In this document: one piece after another, positions 38,811 through 49,657 of the stretch | Numbering within the stretch: the stretch's first letter is position 1 | How the letters are laid out: every line of letters begins with the position of its first letter | From: Nephrocerus scutellatus | Taxonomy: Eukaryota > Arthropoda > Insecta > Diptera > Pipunculidae | Reading direction: 5' to 3' | NCBI GenBank assembly: GCA_947095585.1 | Contig: OX352763.1 | Coordinates: 14,743,462-14,807,461, forward strand | Length of the DNA: 64,000 nucleotides | Program-made: the position numbers and the translations under genes | The notes under the pieces: model-generated | What the model saw: the letters and a program-made list of their open reading frames with translations, nothing else | Databases searched by the model: none | Told to the model about the DNA's origin: nothing

Positions 38811-39015
38811 AGCCATTTAATAAGTCCCAAGTGAAATAAGTCCCAAGAATTTCAATACATTTTTGGGAGTTATTTTATAATGAAATAAAACTCAAAGAGT
38901 TGGCATTTATTTTGGGAGTAATTTCCTTTTAAAAATCAGGACTTATTTCATTATGAAATAATTTATGATGATTTATTTCATTGGGACTTATTTAACTTAG
39001 GTCTTATTTCATGGA
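38811..39015. repeat. Foldback element built from GAAATAAGTCCC units
   Basis: The left arm has two direct copies of a unit like AAATAAGTCCCAA (38819-38846). The right arm has the same unit inverted several times (GGACTTATTTCA near 38939, TTGGGACTTATTT near 38981, CTTATTTCATGG near 39002). The outer ends, left CCATTTAATAAG and right inverted CCATGAAATAAG, suggest a 200-bp foldback element. Confidence 0.72.
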
Positions 39016-40969
39016 GACTAGCCAGGCACAATGCATTGTTGTCAAATTAAGTTTTTCTAGAAAAGAGAAGAGAATCAAAATATTCTTTGACGGTTCTTAA
39101 TGGGTTTTCCTAGTTAGGCCAAGTCCTCTGGAGCAAATTTCAAATGCCGGCCTTCGATAAAGATATGCTATTTTGGGTTTTTCGTGATTAAAATTAATTA
39201 TAATAAAAAATTTGGAATTTTATAACCAAGTTGTACATTGCCTTACGTTCATATCTTTTCCGACACTAAGCGTCTAAAAACTTCACATGGCCATGAAATT
39301 CGATGTTACCCCCAACGCGCCTGAAGAAGTTTCACTTCAAAAATAGAATAAAAATACGGAAAATCATGTTAACATTTAAACTTAACAACAACAACAAACA
39401 AACAAATCGTATTACTTACACAAAGAGTAAAAGACCGATGTATTTATTCGTTACAATACAATTCCCTAAATTATTACTTAAAAAAAACCAAATTATAAAT
39501 TATTATTAAAATTTATAACAAATTAGATAAATCTTTTTTATATGCATACACAATTACCAAATAGTGGAATTCTGGTGGCGGACCAGTAGTTGTTGTCATA
39601 AACAATTGAAAAATTCAATAAACAAAAAATTGGTTTTCATGAAAAATAGAAGAAAAAATTTGCTACTAATTGAACACAAAATTAAATGAGCAAAAAACAG
39701 CAAAAATGTAATATTTAAATGTTAAAATATCATTAGATTGTAATTGTCAAATTGTGTAATTAGCGCACCGGACACACACCACACACCACACATATTCATA
39801 AACAAAAACACAGAAAATCTTTGTACAGAAAACCGTTAAGCAAAGACGATTTCATATAAAATTTATGTAACATTTCGTTCATTCATTTCATTTTATCATT
39901 CAGACACAAACACAGCACACATATACATTCAGGCAAACAAATTATTGTAAGTACCCCATTTAAAAAAGTATGCAAACAGAAACTAACAGAATTTGAAACA
40001 AAAATGTAAAAACTTATATATTTAATATGAACAGATGACGAAAATCCAAACAAACAAAAAAATAAATTATAAATTAGTTTAAATAGAGCAATTAATAACA
40101 ACAAAAACAGGAGAGAAATAAAAAAAACACGTAAACTAATTGTGAACAATTATTATTAGAAATTATGTTTAAAAGAAAAAACATTAATGGAGATGATGAA
40201 TTAATTAAACAGGAAAAAATGTTTCACTGACGATTTTAAAAAAAATAACCCCGTTGCATTTTATTTTGAAAACAATTTAATTATTTATTGTTGTAAATGG
40301 TGTTTTTCTGCTTAGATATCTTAGATATAACTTACTGGTGTTAACCAATTGTGTTGATTTAAGATGGACTTTAATTCGCGCCTCTACTGTGATGATGTTG
40401 ATCCCATATCAACGGTGATGGGCGCTCGTTCGAGTTCGCTGAGTTAACTCGTACGCAAGTTAACAAGTCAAAATCGTATAATTAATTATTTTTGTAATCG
40501 GGTTAACCCAGTATAAGTGTAAAACAAGCCTATCATACTGAGCTCAGTTTGAGATTTATTATCAGTATACTTTGGCGAATCAACGTGAATAGATTCACGC
40601 TTAAACATCGCTACCAATTTGTCCAAATTTACGTTGAGAATCAGTCGTCGATTCGCGCAACTTGAATCTAGGCTAATTCGTCGCAAAGCAATTCATTGTG
40701 CGCAACTCATCGCGTGTAATTCATCTCATAGCAATTCATCACGGATACAGTTCAGATCGGGTACCGTCTAATTTTTAAGCCACAAATATTCCAGATTTCC
40801 ATTAAAAATATTCCAGCAATTTTCATTTATTTTATAGCAGTTCTAGTTCCTCCAGATCTACAACCTATTTTATTTTCTACCTTTTATGGGGCTAGTTATG
40901 CTTAAATAAAAGCATTTTTTTAAAAAAAAAAGTTGTTTTTTTATATAATTTTATTTTATACTTTTTAGT
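39016..40969. other. Gene-free, AT-rich stretch
   Basis: A-rich runs dominate 39300-40250. No exon or known repeat was recognised. A short CACACCACA-type run lies near 39772-39792. Confidence 0.5.
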
Positions 40970-41360
40970 TTTTAAGACCCCCTCCAAACACTCTCAAGAC
41001 CCAACTTTAGAACACATAAAAACCCCCTCAAGACTCCACTCATGACCCTCTCAAAATCCCCTCAAGACCACCACAAGACAGCCTAAAAACCTTCTTTAGA
41101 CCCCATCAAGACTCCACTCACAACCCTCTAAAAATCCCCTCAAGATCCTCTAATACCACCTAAGGACCTCCTCAAGATCCCACTAAAGATCATCACAAAA
41201 CACCCTCGCGAAACCCCTCAAGACTACCGTAAGACTCTCAAGATCACCTCAAGATCCCGTTAAGACCACGTTACTACCCCCATCAAAACTCCCTCAAGGC
41301 TACCTTAAAACCCCCTTAAAACACCCTCAAGACCACCTAAAAACCCTCTTAAGTAATGTT
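40970..41360 (+). repeat. G-poor CCCTCAAGACC-type degenerate minisatellite
   Basis: About 390 bp are built from irregular spacings of blocks such as CCCCTCAAGA, CCCTCAAGACCACC and AAAACCCCCTTAAAAC. The top strand is nearly free of G outside the AAGA/AAGG positions and rich in C and A. No coding frame persists. Confidence 0.85.
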
Positions 41361-41479
41361 CTATCTCCAATGTTGGCATCATTTATCGGGGATTTAAGAA
41401 AAAGCTTTCTTTGGTTTACCCTGACCCATGTTAACTGAAATTGCTCTGTTAATACTACCGGTAGAAACTTCGTTTAGGA

Positions 41480-41865
41480 CGTTATTTACACAATGCGCTG
41501 GTGGCGGTGCTCGGCTCTATTTTCTGCGTTTTTCAAATGAAGAAATGTCGGATATAGCTCGTGGATGTTGAATGAAAATATGCGCCAAACCGCTTCATTG
41601 CTGCTGGAATTGCGTGATTTCGTCAGTTTGATTAGGAATACTACCATGTCACTGCCTTTGTTGACGTATTTGCAAATGTATTTTACCGACCTCACCGAAT
41701 TGCAGTACTAAACATTGATTTGGACATCAAACACTTTTGAAAGCAGGGGTGAGTAGAACACGATCCATCTGTTGTCGACGTCAACATCTAGATTGCGCAT
41801 TTTGATTGTGGTTATGTATCCACCGTCACTCGCCTTTCTTCGCCTATACAGAGGATATCCACGTT
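41480..41865 (-). mobile_element. Helitron Rep/helicase N-terminal fragment
   Basis: Minus strand: GYPLYRRRKASDGGY, then DNRWIVFYSPLLSKVFDVQI, NV, a stop, YCNSVRSVKYICKYVNKGSD and SSNEAVWRIFSFNIHELYPT. The 'GYPxYRRR...DNRWxVxYxPxL...KYxxKYVxKGxD...EAxWRIxxFxIHExxP' series is the Helitron-like N-terminal/Rep domain. One in-frame stop is visible and the HUH and helicase motifs are missing, so it is a relic. Confidence 0.85.
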
Positions 41866-42920
41866 TCTTGGATCAGTTCACGTGGATAGCTTTTTTAACA
41901 CTTCATGCCTTCTTTCATGCATGATGAATTTGTGTTAACATTTTCTCGAAAAACATTTGCTCGAACGTAATTTTTTGATAAAATTAATAACCGAAAAATT
42001 TAAAAAAAAAACTCGCGTTTCTCGAACAAAAATTACTCGCGACAGTTTTTAGAAGGTTGAAAACATAGACTATTTAGTTTTCAAGAAAATGTTTTTCTAG
42101 CAAATGTTTTTCGAGCAAATTTTCGAGTAAGTGTCTGTATACGCCTACGATCTACGAGATCGACTGCATGCGTGGTATTAGTTTTGTTGTTGCAATTTTG
42201 TTTTCATCTTTGTGTTTTTGCAATGCGATTGGTCGGCCTCTGTTCTGTGCCTGCCCATCGGTCAAAGGAGAAAATAAAAATTGGCTTATGAGTGAATCAT
42301 TGACTTTAGCTTCGTCATCGAATATCTTTGATGACCACAGTAGCGGCTAACATATTTGCCTATTTTAGGTCCTCTTAGTTGATGCTTTTAACATATTGGA
42401 CAAAGGAAATTACACAATTAACCAAGTAAAAGGATTTATTGATTTATTCATTCATAATTTTGAGGGGAAAATTCACACTTTTTCTTTTTTATTTCTTGGA
42501 TGCATATTTTTGTACACCTATATGTTTGTTTTGTTTTTTATTTTTTAATTTTCTACACTATTATTAAAGATCGAACGTAAACACAAATTAAATCTACATA
42601 GACAACATGGTAATCAAGCATTTGAGGTACAATGGTGTCTTTTTGCAGTGATGATAGTACAAATTATAATTAAAATATAAATTTGTAGTTCTAAATGTAG
42701 TGAAATAAATTGAAAATTTTATGTGGAAAAAAAATCCTACACATATATAAAGATAAATGGATGTGTGCTAAGACAGTGGTCACACACTGACAACTACAAC
42801 GTAAGTATGTATAATAATACAACAAAAGAAGTCTTGTTGGGATGTAAAAACCTCTAGATAAGGATATCACAAGGAAACAAACAATCAACATTATGTTGTA
42901 AGGTGAGCGTCAGTTTATTT
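41866..42920. other. Gene-free stretch and 3' flank of the membrane-protein gene
   Basis: A 60-codon plus-strand frame at 42168-42350 begins like a signal peptide but has no supporting context. The AT-rich part near 42480-42900 probably includes the 3' UTR of the minus-strand gene ending at 42921. Confidence 0.5.
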
Positions 42921-45789
42921 CTATTCGGCATCTATTGGCGAATCAGGAGTCATATCGTCGTTATCATCTGGAGATTCTCCACGCCCCTCCCGAATACGTT
43001 TAAGTTTCCGTTTTAGCGTCATTATGCCTGAAGTGAAATTCAAATGAAATACAAAAACTGAATGTACAAGCGGCCAAATGAATCGAGCGGCCAAATCCTA
43101 CTCACATTTAATAGCCTGAAAAGTCTTCGCCGATGAATTCTCAGTAGTGGTGGTGCCTACCGAACTGGCCATTATTTTCTCGTGTGCTAGTTTAACTTCA
43201 AGGTAGGCCTTTTTCAACGCCTTGAAATGACGGTGCTCGTTCGAATCCTTAAGCAGAATACATCTGAAAAAAAGAAACTTCAATAAAAAAAAACAACTTA
43301 TGCAGCGTTAGGCAAGACTCTACTTCGCAGCGGAGCCCTCGCCAGAGCAATCAATCGGAGAATTGTGATAAATCTGATGGTAGAAATACTGAAGAACTGG
43401 CGAATTCCAAATGGACAATCCGTACCACAGCCAAATGGTTAGGTTGAGGACGATTTTAAAACTTTTTGCAAACAATGTCGGCACCAAATACTTAAACGGC
43501 ACTAAACTGATAAAGACGTGTGACCTGCAAAATACAAAACAAAACAAAAAAAATTACTCTAATTATTAAGAGCATTCGATGGGGCATTGGTAATCACCAC
43601 GAAGCAATGCGCAGTCCAAGAAAAATCTGATAAACCAATCGATTCCTATTAGAATTCTGCAGAGCCATTAGGAATAGACATTCGGTAATTATGTTGTAAA
43701 TTCCAAGATTCAAATTTAAGCCGACAAAGTAGTTTTCAAACCTAAATAGTTGAAAAGACATGAATTCATTTAACGTAAAAAACTTAAAGCAGCTACTTCA
43801 TCACAAATAAATCTGTAGATTAACTTACTTGTAACCGTTTATTGCGACAAGTGCAATGGAAAATAGCGTCTTTGAGGCTGCTTCCGAAAAGTCACATTCC
43901 TTGAAATCCAAGATCGCACCGTGCAAGTAAAACGTTATAATGAACAATGAATAAAACTGGAACCTGTCACATTGCTGAGATTTGTAGAAAATTGTATTCT
44001 CGTAGGTGGGAAACAGTGAGAGGCGACCAGCATTCTTCACCAGTTGTGGCGATATCATATACTCATTGTAGAAATACAGAAACACAGTCGAAGCGGCATA
44101 GAAGGCAATGTTCCAAATCGAACGGGCAAACTGCTTGCGTTTGTAGAACTTTATGTTGGCTGATTTGATGAATATCTGCAGATATATGAAATATAAAAAA
44201 GCAGTGCAGCATTTGTTGTTTATACTATAAGATATATATCTATATTTTTTTATAATGTATATATAATGTACACGTACTCAAGTGATTTGCGCCCTAATAA
44301 TGCATAGCATAGGCGTTACGAAATTAGGGAGATAAAAAGATGAGATGTCTATGCAAATGTGTCTTTAACTACTGTAGATCATACAAATCTGTCAGCAAGT
44401 GGATGCCATGAAATAAAGACTCTGCGTGCTGTTGGCGTAAGCAACAGACCCACTCCAGATTCGCAGGGACTGCCGGAAGGTTTGCTGGAGTAGAGTAGCA
44501 CAGTGTTACACGTTGGGTATTGGTATTGAGTCAAGGAGCATTATCACATTCCAGAAATCAATCATACACCGGGTACAATAGCTAAAAGTCGTCATTACTC
44601 GATCATTACTTATCCGAGGCGTTGTGTTGCTTTCAGTAGCGGGCTAGCACGGTGCTACCCCACGTTACCTAGACGCTATACCGTTCGCACTTGCAATTTT
44701 AGCCTACATATAAATATAAGGATTTATACACACTACATCACGAATTTGATTGTTGCGTTGCTGTGTAATTAAATGGAATTTTAAAGTCCGTAAAAGCGCA
44801 AAAATGAACGGTCGTGAAAAGACCAACATTACGAAGCCGAACCAACATAGCAAGAAAAATAAGACGAGCCACCCACCCCAGCGCCACCTATCGGGTCCAA
44901 ATTTTGCCAAAGACTTACTTCGATTGAAATATTATATGGTGTGAATTTGAGCCAAATCGGTCCATAAATAAGGAAAAAGCGACCCAGCGCCACCTGTTGA
45001 TCCGATTGCTACCAAACCTTCACGGGATTACCCGCTAGGCTAATCCGAAGATTTCCTGAATATTTCATGAAAATCGGTGCAGCCGTTTTAGATTCTATAC
45101 GGAACGTACATACATACACACATCGAGTTTTATATATTAGATTTTAAATAAATAAAATATAATTAAGCTATTAGATTAAATAAAAATTATAAAAAGACTT
45201 AAAAATTAATTATTGATATTAATATAGAAAAATACTTGTATGTAGATTATAAATGAATAAATGAAGTTAGAATTTTCACGAAAATTAGTTATTAGTGTAA
45301 ATGCCTTATTAAGCAAAAGATTCTTTAAATTTGTGTTTATATTGGAAAGTGTGCAACACACTTATGAGAATTGCTTTGACATTTTGCTTACGTTCCACAG
45401 AAATACCGGCGTTTGCAAACAAGCGTCTCTCAAAGAAAGAAGAAAAAAAGAACACAACCTACGAGACATGCCATAAAGAAACAGCAAATAATTTGGTAAT
45501 CATTTGGGTTAAAAAGAAATTTACGAAATTGACGTACTTATAATTGTAAAAAGTTAGAGAACGCTCCCGGTTATATACTTACGTGAAACAGTTGATTAAA
45601 ACAGAAGAAACCAAGGGAAAACAATAGGAATATCCAAAACATCGCATTTATCAGGTAATTTAAGTTTACATTCTGGATAAGGACATCAAATCTTTCGTTC
45701 ACAATGAGATACTTGAGTGGCATGAAGAAATTGGTGATTTCAGTCCAGTAATCTGGACCTCCGGCCTTCATGTCCAGAATTGATGTCAT
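42921..45789 (-). CDS. Multi-pass membrane protein, possible divergent TLC-domain protein
   Basis: Six exons on the minus strand (45583-45789, 43829-44175, 43598-43741, 43324-43524, 43106-43263, 42921-43027) join in frame at GT/AG sites into 387 residues. The start is the Met of MTSILDMKAGGPDYW. Hydrophobic segments lie at about residues 43-68, 86-110, 143-158, 172-184, 190-212, 222-243 and 256-273. A basic 'KLKRKLKR'-like stretch and an acidic tail (PDDNDDMTPDSPIDAE) end the protein. The middle, with R87-S-I-W-N-I-A-F-Y and D159-F-K-E-x-D-F-S-E, resembles the TRAM/LAG1/CLN8 (ceramide-synthase) fold by eye, but the catalytic His-His position reads K-T (171-172). I do not recognise the exact family member. 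Function unknown. Confidence 0.85.
44176..45582 (-). other. First intron of the membrane-protein gene
   Basis: This 1.4-kb intron is the gene's longest. It holds repeat pieces at 44270-44312 and 44860-45145. The donor is GTAAGT and the acceptor CTGCAG. The open frames inside (45261-45543, 44704-44944) are not supported as exons. Confidence 0.8.
44860..45145 (+). repeat. Dispersed repeat end
   Basis: It contains two direct 'agcgccacct' phrases (44880, 44984), a 'gccaaatcggtcc' phrase, then 'tgaaaatcggtgcagccgtt' and a tail 'acatacatacacacatcgag' ending near 'ttttatatattagat'. Such text is typical of 3' ends of insect RTE LINEs or Helitron-linked repeats. It sits inside the first intron of the membrane-protein gene. 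Confidence 0.6.
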
Positions 45790-46267
45790 CTTGTGGTTAC
45801 TGTGGCGACACGCACACAAATACTGAATTGTTAAAATAGAAATTTGTCGCTATGTGGATTTACCATAAACGACAGAAACAATCGACACATAACTTTATTT
45901 TTAAAAATTAAACTTTTTCTGCCATTTATATAAATTGTAATTTATTGTAAATTTACTATTTCCACCACCGCTGTTTCTCGCTGCCACAGCGATACCCCTT
46001 TTCTCTATTTGTCAACACTGTCAAAGTGTCAGCGTCGTATGTCACTTTCTGAATTTAGTTTTTAAACCAATTACAGGGGCGTTAAACGGAAAACATATCA
46101 GTTTTTTGTTTTCATTAAAAAACATGAAAAGAAATTTCGTTTCAAATTGCAATTGCTATTATTTAAAATAAGAAAGAGAAACAAGAGTTGTACAATTAAG
46201 TAGTACATGTTTGTAAATAAATGATAACGAAATATTTATACTTCGAAAATACTTTTGCTTTACATTA

Positions 46268-46709
46268 GGTGCGTTTTTTCTCGGACAACACGAAATATTG
46301 GGTAAAATACTGTAAATTTATTGGTTTTTTAGTACAAAAATCTGCCATCCAATTATTTGCCAATCTTTAAGTTTTTTTTGTTTAAATCAATTTAATTTTG
46401 TAACGTAAATGTACTTGAAGATATAAATATTATAATAAGTCTGTAAATTATAAGTAACAACAAACAAATATTAAAAAATCGTGTTCTAAAAACATCCCAA
46501 TTTCGCTCATTTGTCCGCTTCACACGTAAACTGTTTGCTACAAATATAGTGAATTGTTGCGGACAGTTAAAAAATAATAATTATTTAAAACTTAATTTCA
46601 GCAAGATGAATCATGAAACATTAAAAAATTTATTTTTTTTTGGTTTTGGCAGAAATTATTGCCAAAAGCTATCGTTGTCGCGGACAAGTTGTCTGAGAAA
46701 AAACGCACC
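46268..46709. mobile_element. 442-bp TIR element (MITE) flanked by TA
   Basis: The left end GGTGCGTTTTTTCTCGGACA and the reverse complement of the right end GGTGCGTTTTTTCTCAGACA match in 19 of the first 20 positions, and both sides carry TA. The interior has no transposase. It lies between two divergent genes. Confidence 0.85.
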
Positions 46710-47168
46710 TATTCTTTCCATCAAGATAAATGAAATGCAAAAAATGCGAAAGAGCGTTAAACATTTCAACGTTTGACTATTAGTGCATTCGGAAATGTTC
46801 TCTCATTCTAAAATACATAAAAACAGGTGTTCCATATATCTGTCAAAACACTTTTAATACAATTATTCTTGCGTTCTGCATATTTCACTTAGGACAATAA
46901 GATTAGTCCCTTTGATAGGTTGAACAAAAATAAAATGTAGTGTCAATATTACTCTAGTTAAGAACTTAAATAATTTGTATGCGGTATTTTCTCGTTAACA
47001 TCATAACTGGTCACTACTAAAGGTACGTCGTCTCCATTGAGGTCGCAAAATAACAGTATAATCAGTGAGGACTTTTCGATTCAGTGATGCTGCTTTTGTT
47101 TTATTGTTCAATTTTACGAATCAAACGAACGAAAAATTTGTAGAAAGATAACCAGAATACCAATTTGT

Positions 47169-47366
47169 GGAACGGAATTATAGCTGTATTTTATTTGCCG
47201 AGGAATAAGGAATTACAACAACAATTGCTTTATCTTATTCCTTTTTTGGAATAAGAAAACCGGCTGTTTTGCTGGTTTTCAAATTCTAATTCCTTATTCC
47301 TCGGCAAATAAAATAGGCCTTTTTTAGCGAGAAAATGAAATGTGAGAAAAATATGAATTCCGTTCC
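47169..47366. mobile_element. 198-bp foldback element upstream of the Tudor gene
   Basis: Outer inverted repeats GGAACGGAATT (47169-47179 and 47356-47366) enclose a perfect 29-bp inverted repeat at 47187-47215 and 47287-47315, with GCCGAGGAATAAGG at its core. The central loop holds another small hairpin (CTTATTCC...GGAATAAG). It ends about 290 bp before the start codon at 47654. Confidence 0.88.
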
Positions 47367-47653
47367 AATCAAAATAATTCCGTCAAACTTGAATCTACAT
47401 AAGAGCTAGTATTTCGTGTAACCAACCTGTGTAGACTAGGCTTTAAGAAGTTTTTCTGTGCAGTGTGAATACAACTTTTCTACAACGCATTTCTTTCTCT
47501 CAAATCCATTTTAAACAAAGCTTCTGGGCCGGCGTGGTGTCAATTGTTCTTAGGCAAGTTTTTAATAATTATGCTACCCTTTGTTTGAGTTTGTTTTTCG
47601 CTTGCGTTAAATAAAAAAATAATCTTAAATTCCTACAGGAAAATTCAAGAAAA

Positions 47654-49657
47654 ATGAATTTCACCGCATTAAATAATGGCCAAGCCGGTCAACGCAAACC
47701 AATGAAAAGAAGTCGCACGGGTTCTAACACTTTCAACAAGTTCCAGGATAACTCTCGCAACCAGAAACAGGGTTATCAGCATGAGCAGCAGCAGCATGCA
47801 GCAGAACAAGAGCAGTTGTCGGATTGTCCAGCAGCGGGTGCCAAACCATGTGCTTTGTGTAAGGATTTGGCGTTACTAACGTGTGACCGTTGTGACGAAT
47901 ACTATTGCTCGGAAGGTTGTCAACGCAAGGATTGGGCGAAACATCGTTACGTATGTTTTCGAATGCCTCGATTGAATAAAGTCCAGCCGTTGGTGAATAA
48001 CAATGACACTCCAAAAGTGTCCACTGTGGTAGAAAATGATATCAGCGCTCAGGCACAACAAAATCAATCAAATGATAATGCATCCAATAGCACTGAGAAC
48101 AATTCGCAATCTGAGAATTTATTTCCGAAGAACCACAGTCTAGTAATGCTGACCGGTTTCAGGTCACCGAATCGATGTTTTATTCGCTCGCTGGATCCAA
48201 GCCACCACAAAGGCTATCTTCAGGTGTTCAAATTGGTTAATGAAAGTGGCAAAATTTCACCAAAAATGCAAAATCTTCCCAAAGAAGGTGATCTCGCCCT
48301 TACAACATATAAACCAGATGGAATCTTTTACCGTGTCAAAATATTGACCGTTCGCAACGCAAGTTTTATTCGTGTCTTATTTATAGACTATGGCAGGTCG
48401 ACCAATAGAAGCCTTTATGACCTAAGACAAATATCGGAACAGGTTAAAAATCTGCCTCGCTATGTTTTCGGAATTTTTTTAAAAGATGTTCCTAACTACA
48501 AGTTCGATGAGAAAATCAACAAGTTCCTGGAATTATATGAAAATCACGAATGCAGAGTTGAATACTTTGAAGGCATCAATAATAAGGAGTGTATACTCCG
48601 GTCGGATTCTTTAAAAGAAAGTATTAACGAAGAGTTGGTTGCATTTGCTAGTAAACAAACGCAAACGACGGTTTACGCAAAAGTCCAAAATGCCGATGAC
48701 AAAAAAGACTTTAATAAGCTTCAACCACAAATGTCTCAATCTCGACCATCACTGGAACAACAGTTTGAGAAGGTGTATATATCGAAATCAATTGAAAAAA
48801 TTCATCAAGATTCTGATGAGAAGACCGACCAAGTTGTTAAGAAAATTGATTCTTCAAAGGTAAATGATCCTCCAAAGCCAATTGGTGCAGCCAACGATCC
48901 TCCAAAGCCAATTGATAAACCCAACGATCCTCCAAAGCCAATTGGTACAGCAGCCAACGATCCTCCAAAGTCATTTGGTACAGCAGCCAACGATCCTCCA
49001 AAGCCAATTGCTAAACCCAACATTTCTTCAAAGCCAATTGATACAAAGCCACAACAATCAGATGAGGTAGCACCGGTAAGACCACCAATGCAAATTCAAA
49101 AACCTGTTTTGACGCCGCCTTTCTCAATGGTCCGTTTTAAAAACGATGCTGAAAATTTCCAAGTAGTCTCGCTTGATGATTCGACCATCTTCTACGGATA
49201 TTTTGGATGCGTTGCACTGACAGATATTAAAAATTTTCAAAATGTACAAGATTACCTTGCATCATATAAAGATACCGAACGCCCATATAAACCGAAAATG
49301 GACGAATACTGTTTGGCCAAGTTCGAAGGCGATTGGTATCGCGCCAAAGTTATTGATGTTGTAGACGCAACAAACTTTACTGTCGTTTATATTGATTACA
49401 CAAATGAGAGTACCTTGACCAGCGATGACATACGACGCTATCCAATGGATTTTACCATGTCTTGTTATACGAATCTTTGCTTGATTGAAGGGTTGCCCGA
49501 TGAAATGGATCCGAAACTGGTCAAATATTTGAAAAGCAGACTGGGATGCCAGGCAAATATTCACAAAATCACCAAAGTATGCGGTTTTGAAGAAAACGTA
49601 GCGTTAGTCCAAATGGATGAACTAATTGCGGAGCTTAAAGCGGAATCGCTATTTTAA
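47654..49657 (+). CDS. MYND zinc finger and double Tudor domain protein (piRNA-pathway type)
   Basis: This 667-residue single-exon protein begins with a Gln/Asn-rich tail. A complete MYND zinc finger follows: C66, C69, C77, C80, C85, C89, H97 and C101 at MYND spacing. Two Tudor domains lie at about 210-270 (GDLALTTYKPDG ... VLFIDYGR) and 548-600 (CLAKFEGDWYRAKVI ... VVYIDYTN). Tudor domains of this group bind symmetrically dimethylated arginine on PIWI proteins, and the layout is that of germline piRNA factors such as Vreteno, Veneno or Tdrd1. No RRM is seen, unlike fly Vreteno, so I give no symbol. Residues 403-460 are six repeats of NDPPKPIxxx. An upstream 5' UTR intron is possible: a good acceptor (CCTACAG) lies 15 bases before the start. 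Confidence 0.9.
   Translation: MNFTALNNGQAGQRKPMKRSRTGSNTFNKFQDNSRNQKQGYQHEQQQHAAEQEQLSDCPAAGAKPCALCKDLALLTCDRCDEYYCSEGCQRKDWAKHRYVCFRMPRLNKVQPLVNNNDTPKVSTVVENDISAQAQQNQSNDNASNSTENNSQSENLFPKNHSLVMLTGFRSPNRCFIRSLDPSHHKGYLQVFKLVNESGKISPKMQNLPKEGDLALTTYKPDGIFYRVKILTVRNASFIRVLFIDYGRSTNRSLYDLRQISEQVKNLPRYVFGIFLKDVPNYKFDEKINKFLELYENHECRVEYFEGINNKECILRSDSLKESINEELVAFASKQTQTTVYAKVQNADDKKDFNKLQPQMSQSRPSLEQQFEKVYISKSIEKIHQDSDEKTDQVVKKIDSSKVNDPPKPIGAANDPPKPIDKPNDPPKPIGTAANDPPKSFGTAANDPPKPIAKPNISSKPIDTKPQQSDEVAPVRPPMQIQKPVLTPPFSMVRFKNDAENFQVVSLDDSTIFYGYFGCVALTDIKNFQNVQDYLASYKDTERPYKPKMDEYCLAKFEGDWYRAKVIDVVDATNFTVVYIDYTNESTLTSDDIRRYPMDFTMSCYTNLCLIEGLPDEMDPKLVKYLKSRLGCQANIHKITKVCGFEENVALVQMDELIAELKAESLF
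48861..49035 (+). repeat. In-frame NDPPKPI minisatellite in the Tudor gene
   Basis: Units of 30-33 bp (aaygatcctccaaagccaat core) are repeated six times in frame between the two Tudor domains; the sixth is diverged (NISSKPI). The repeats encode a Pro/Lys linker. Confidence 0.9.

Noticed and set aside
42168..42350. Small secreted protein with signal peptide
   Set aside because: The hydrophobic start is plausible but there is no promoter, homology, conserved Cys pattern or splice context.
45261..45543. Exon within the first intron of the membrane-protein gene
   Set aside because: Wrong strand, no domain, and the exon chain joins in frame without it.
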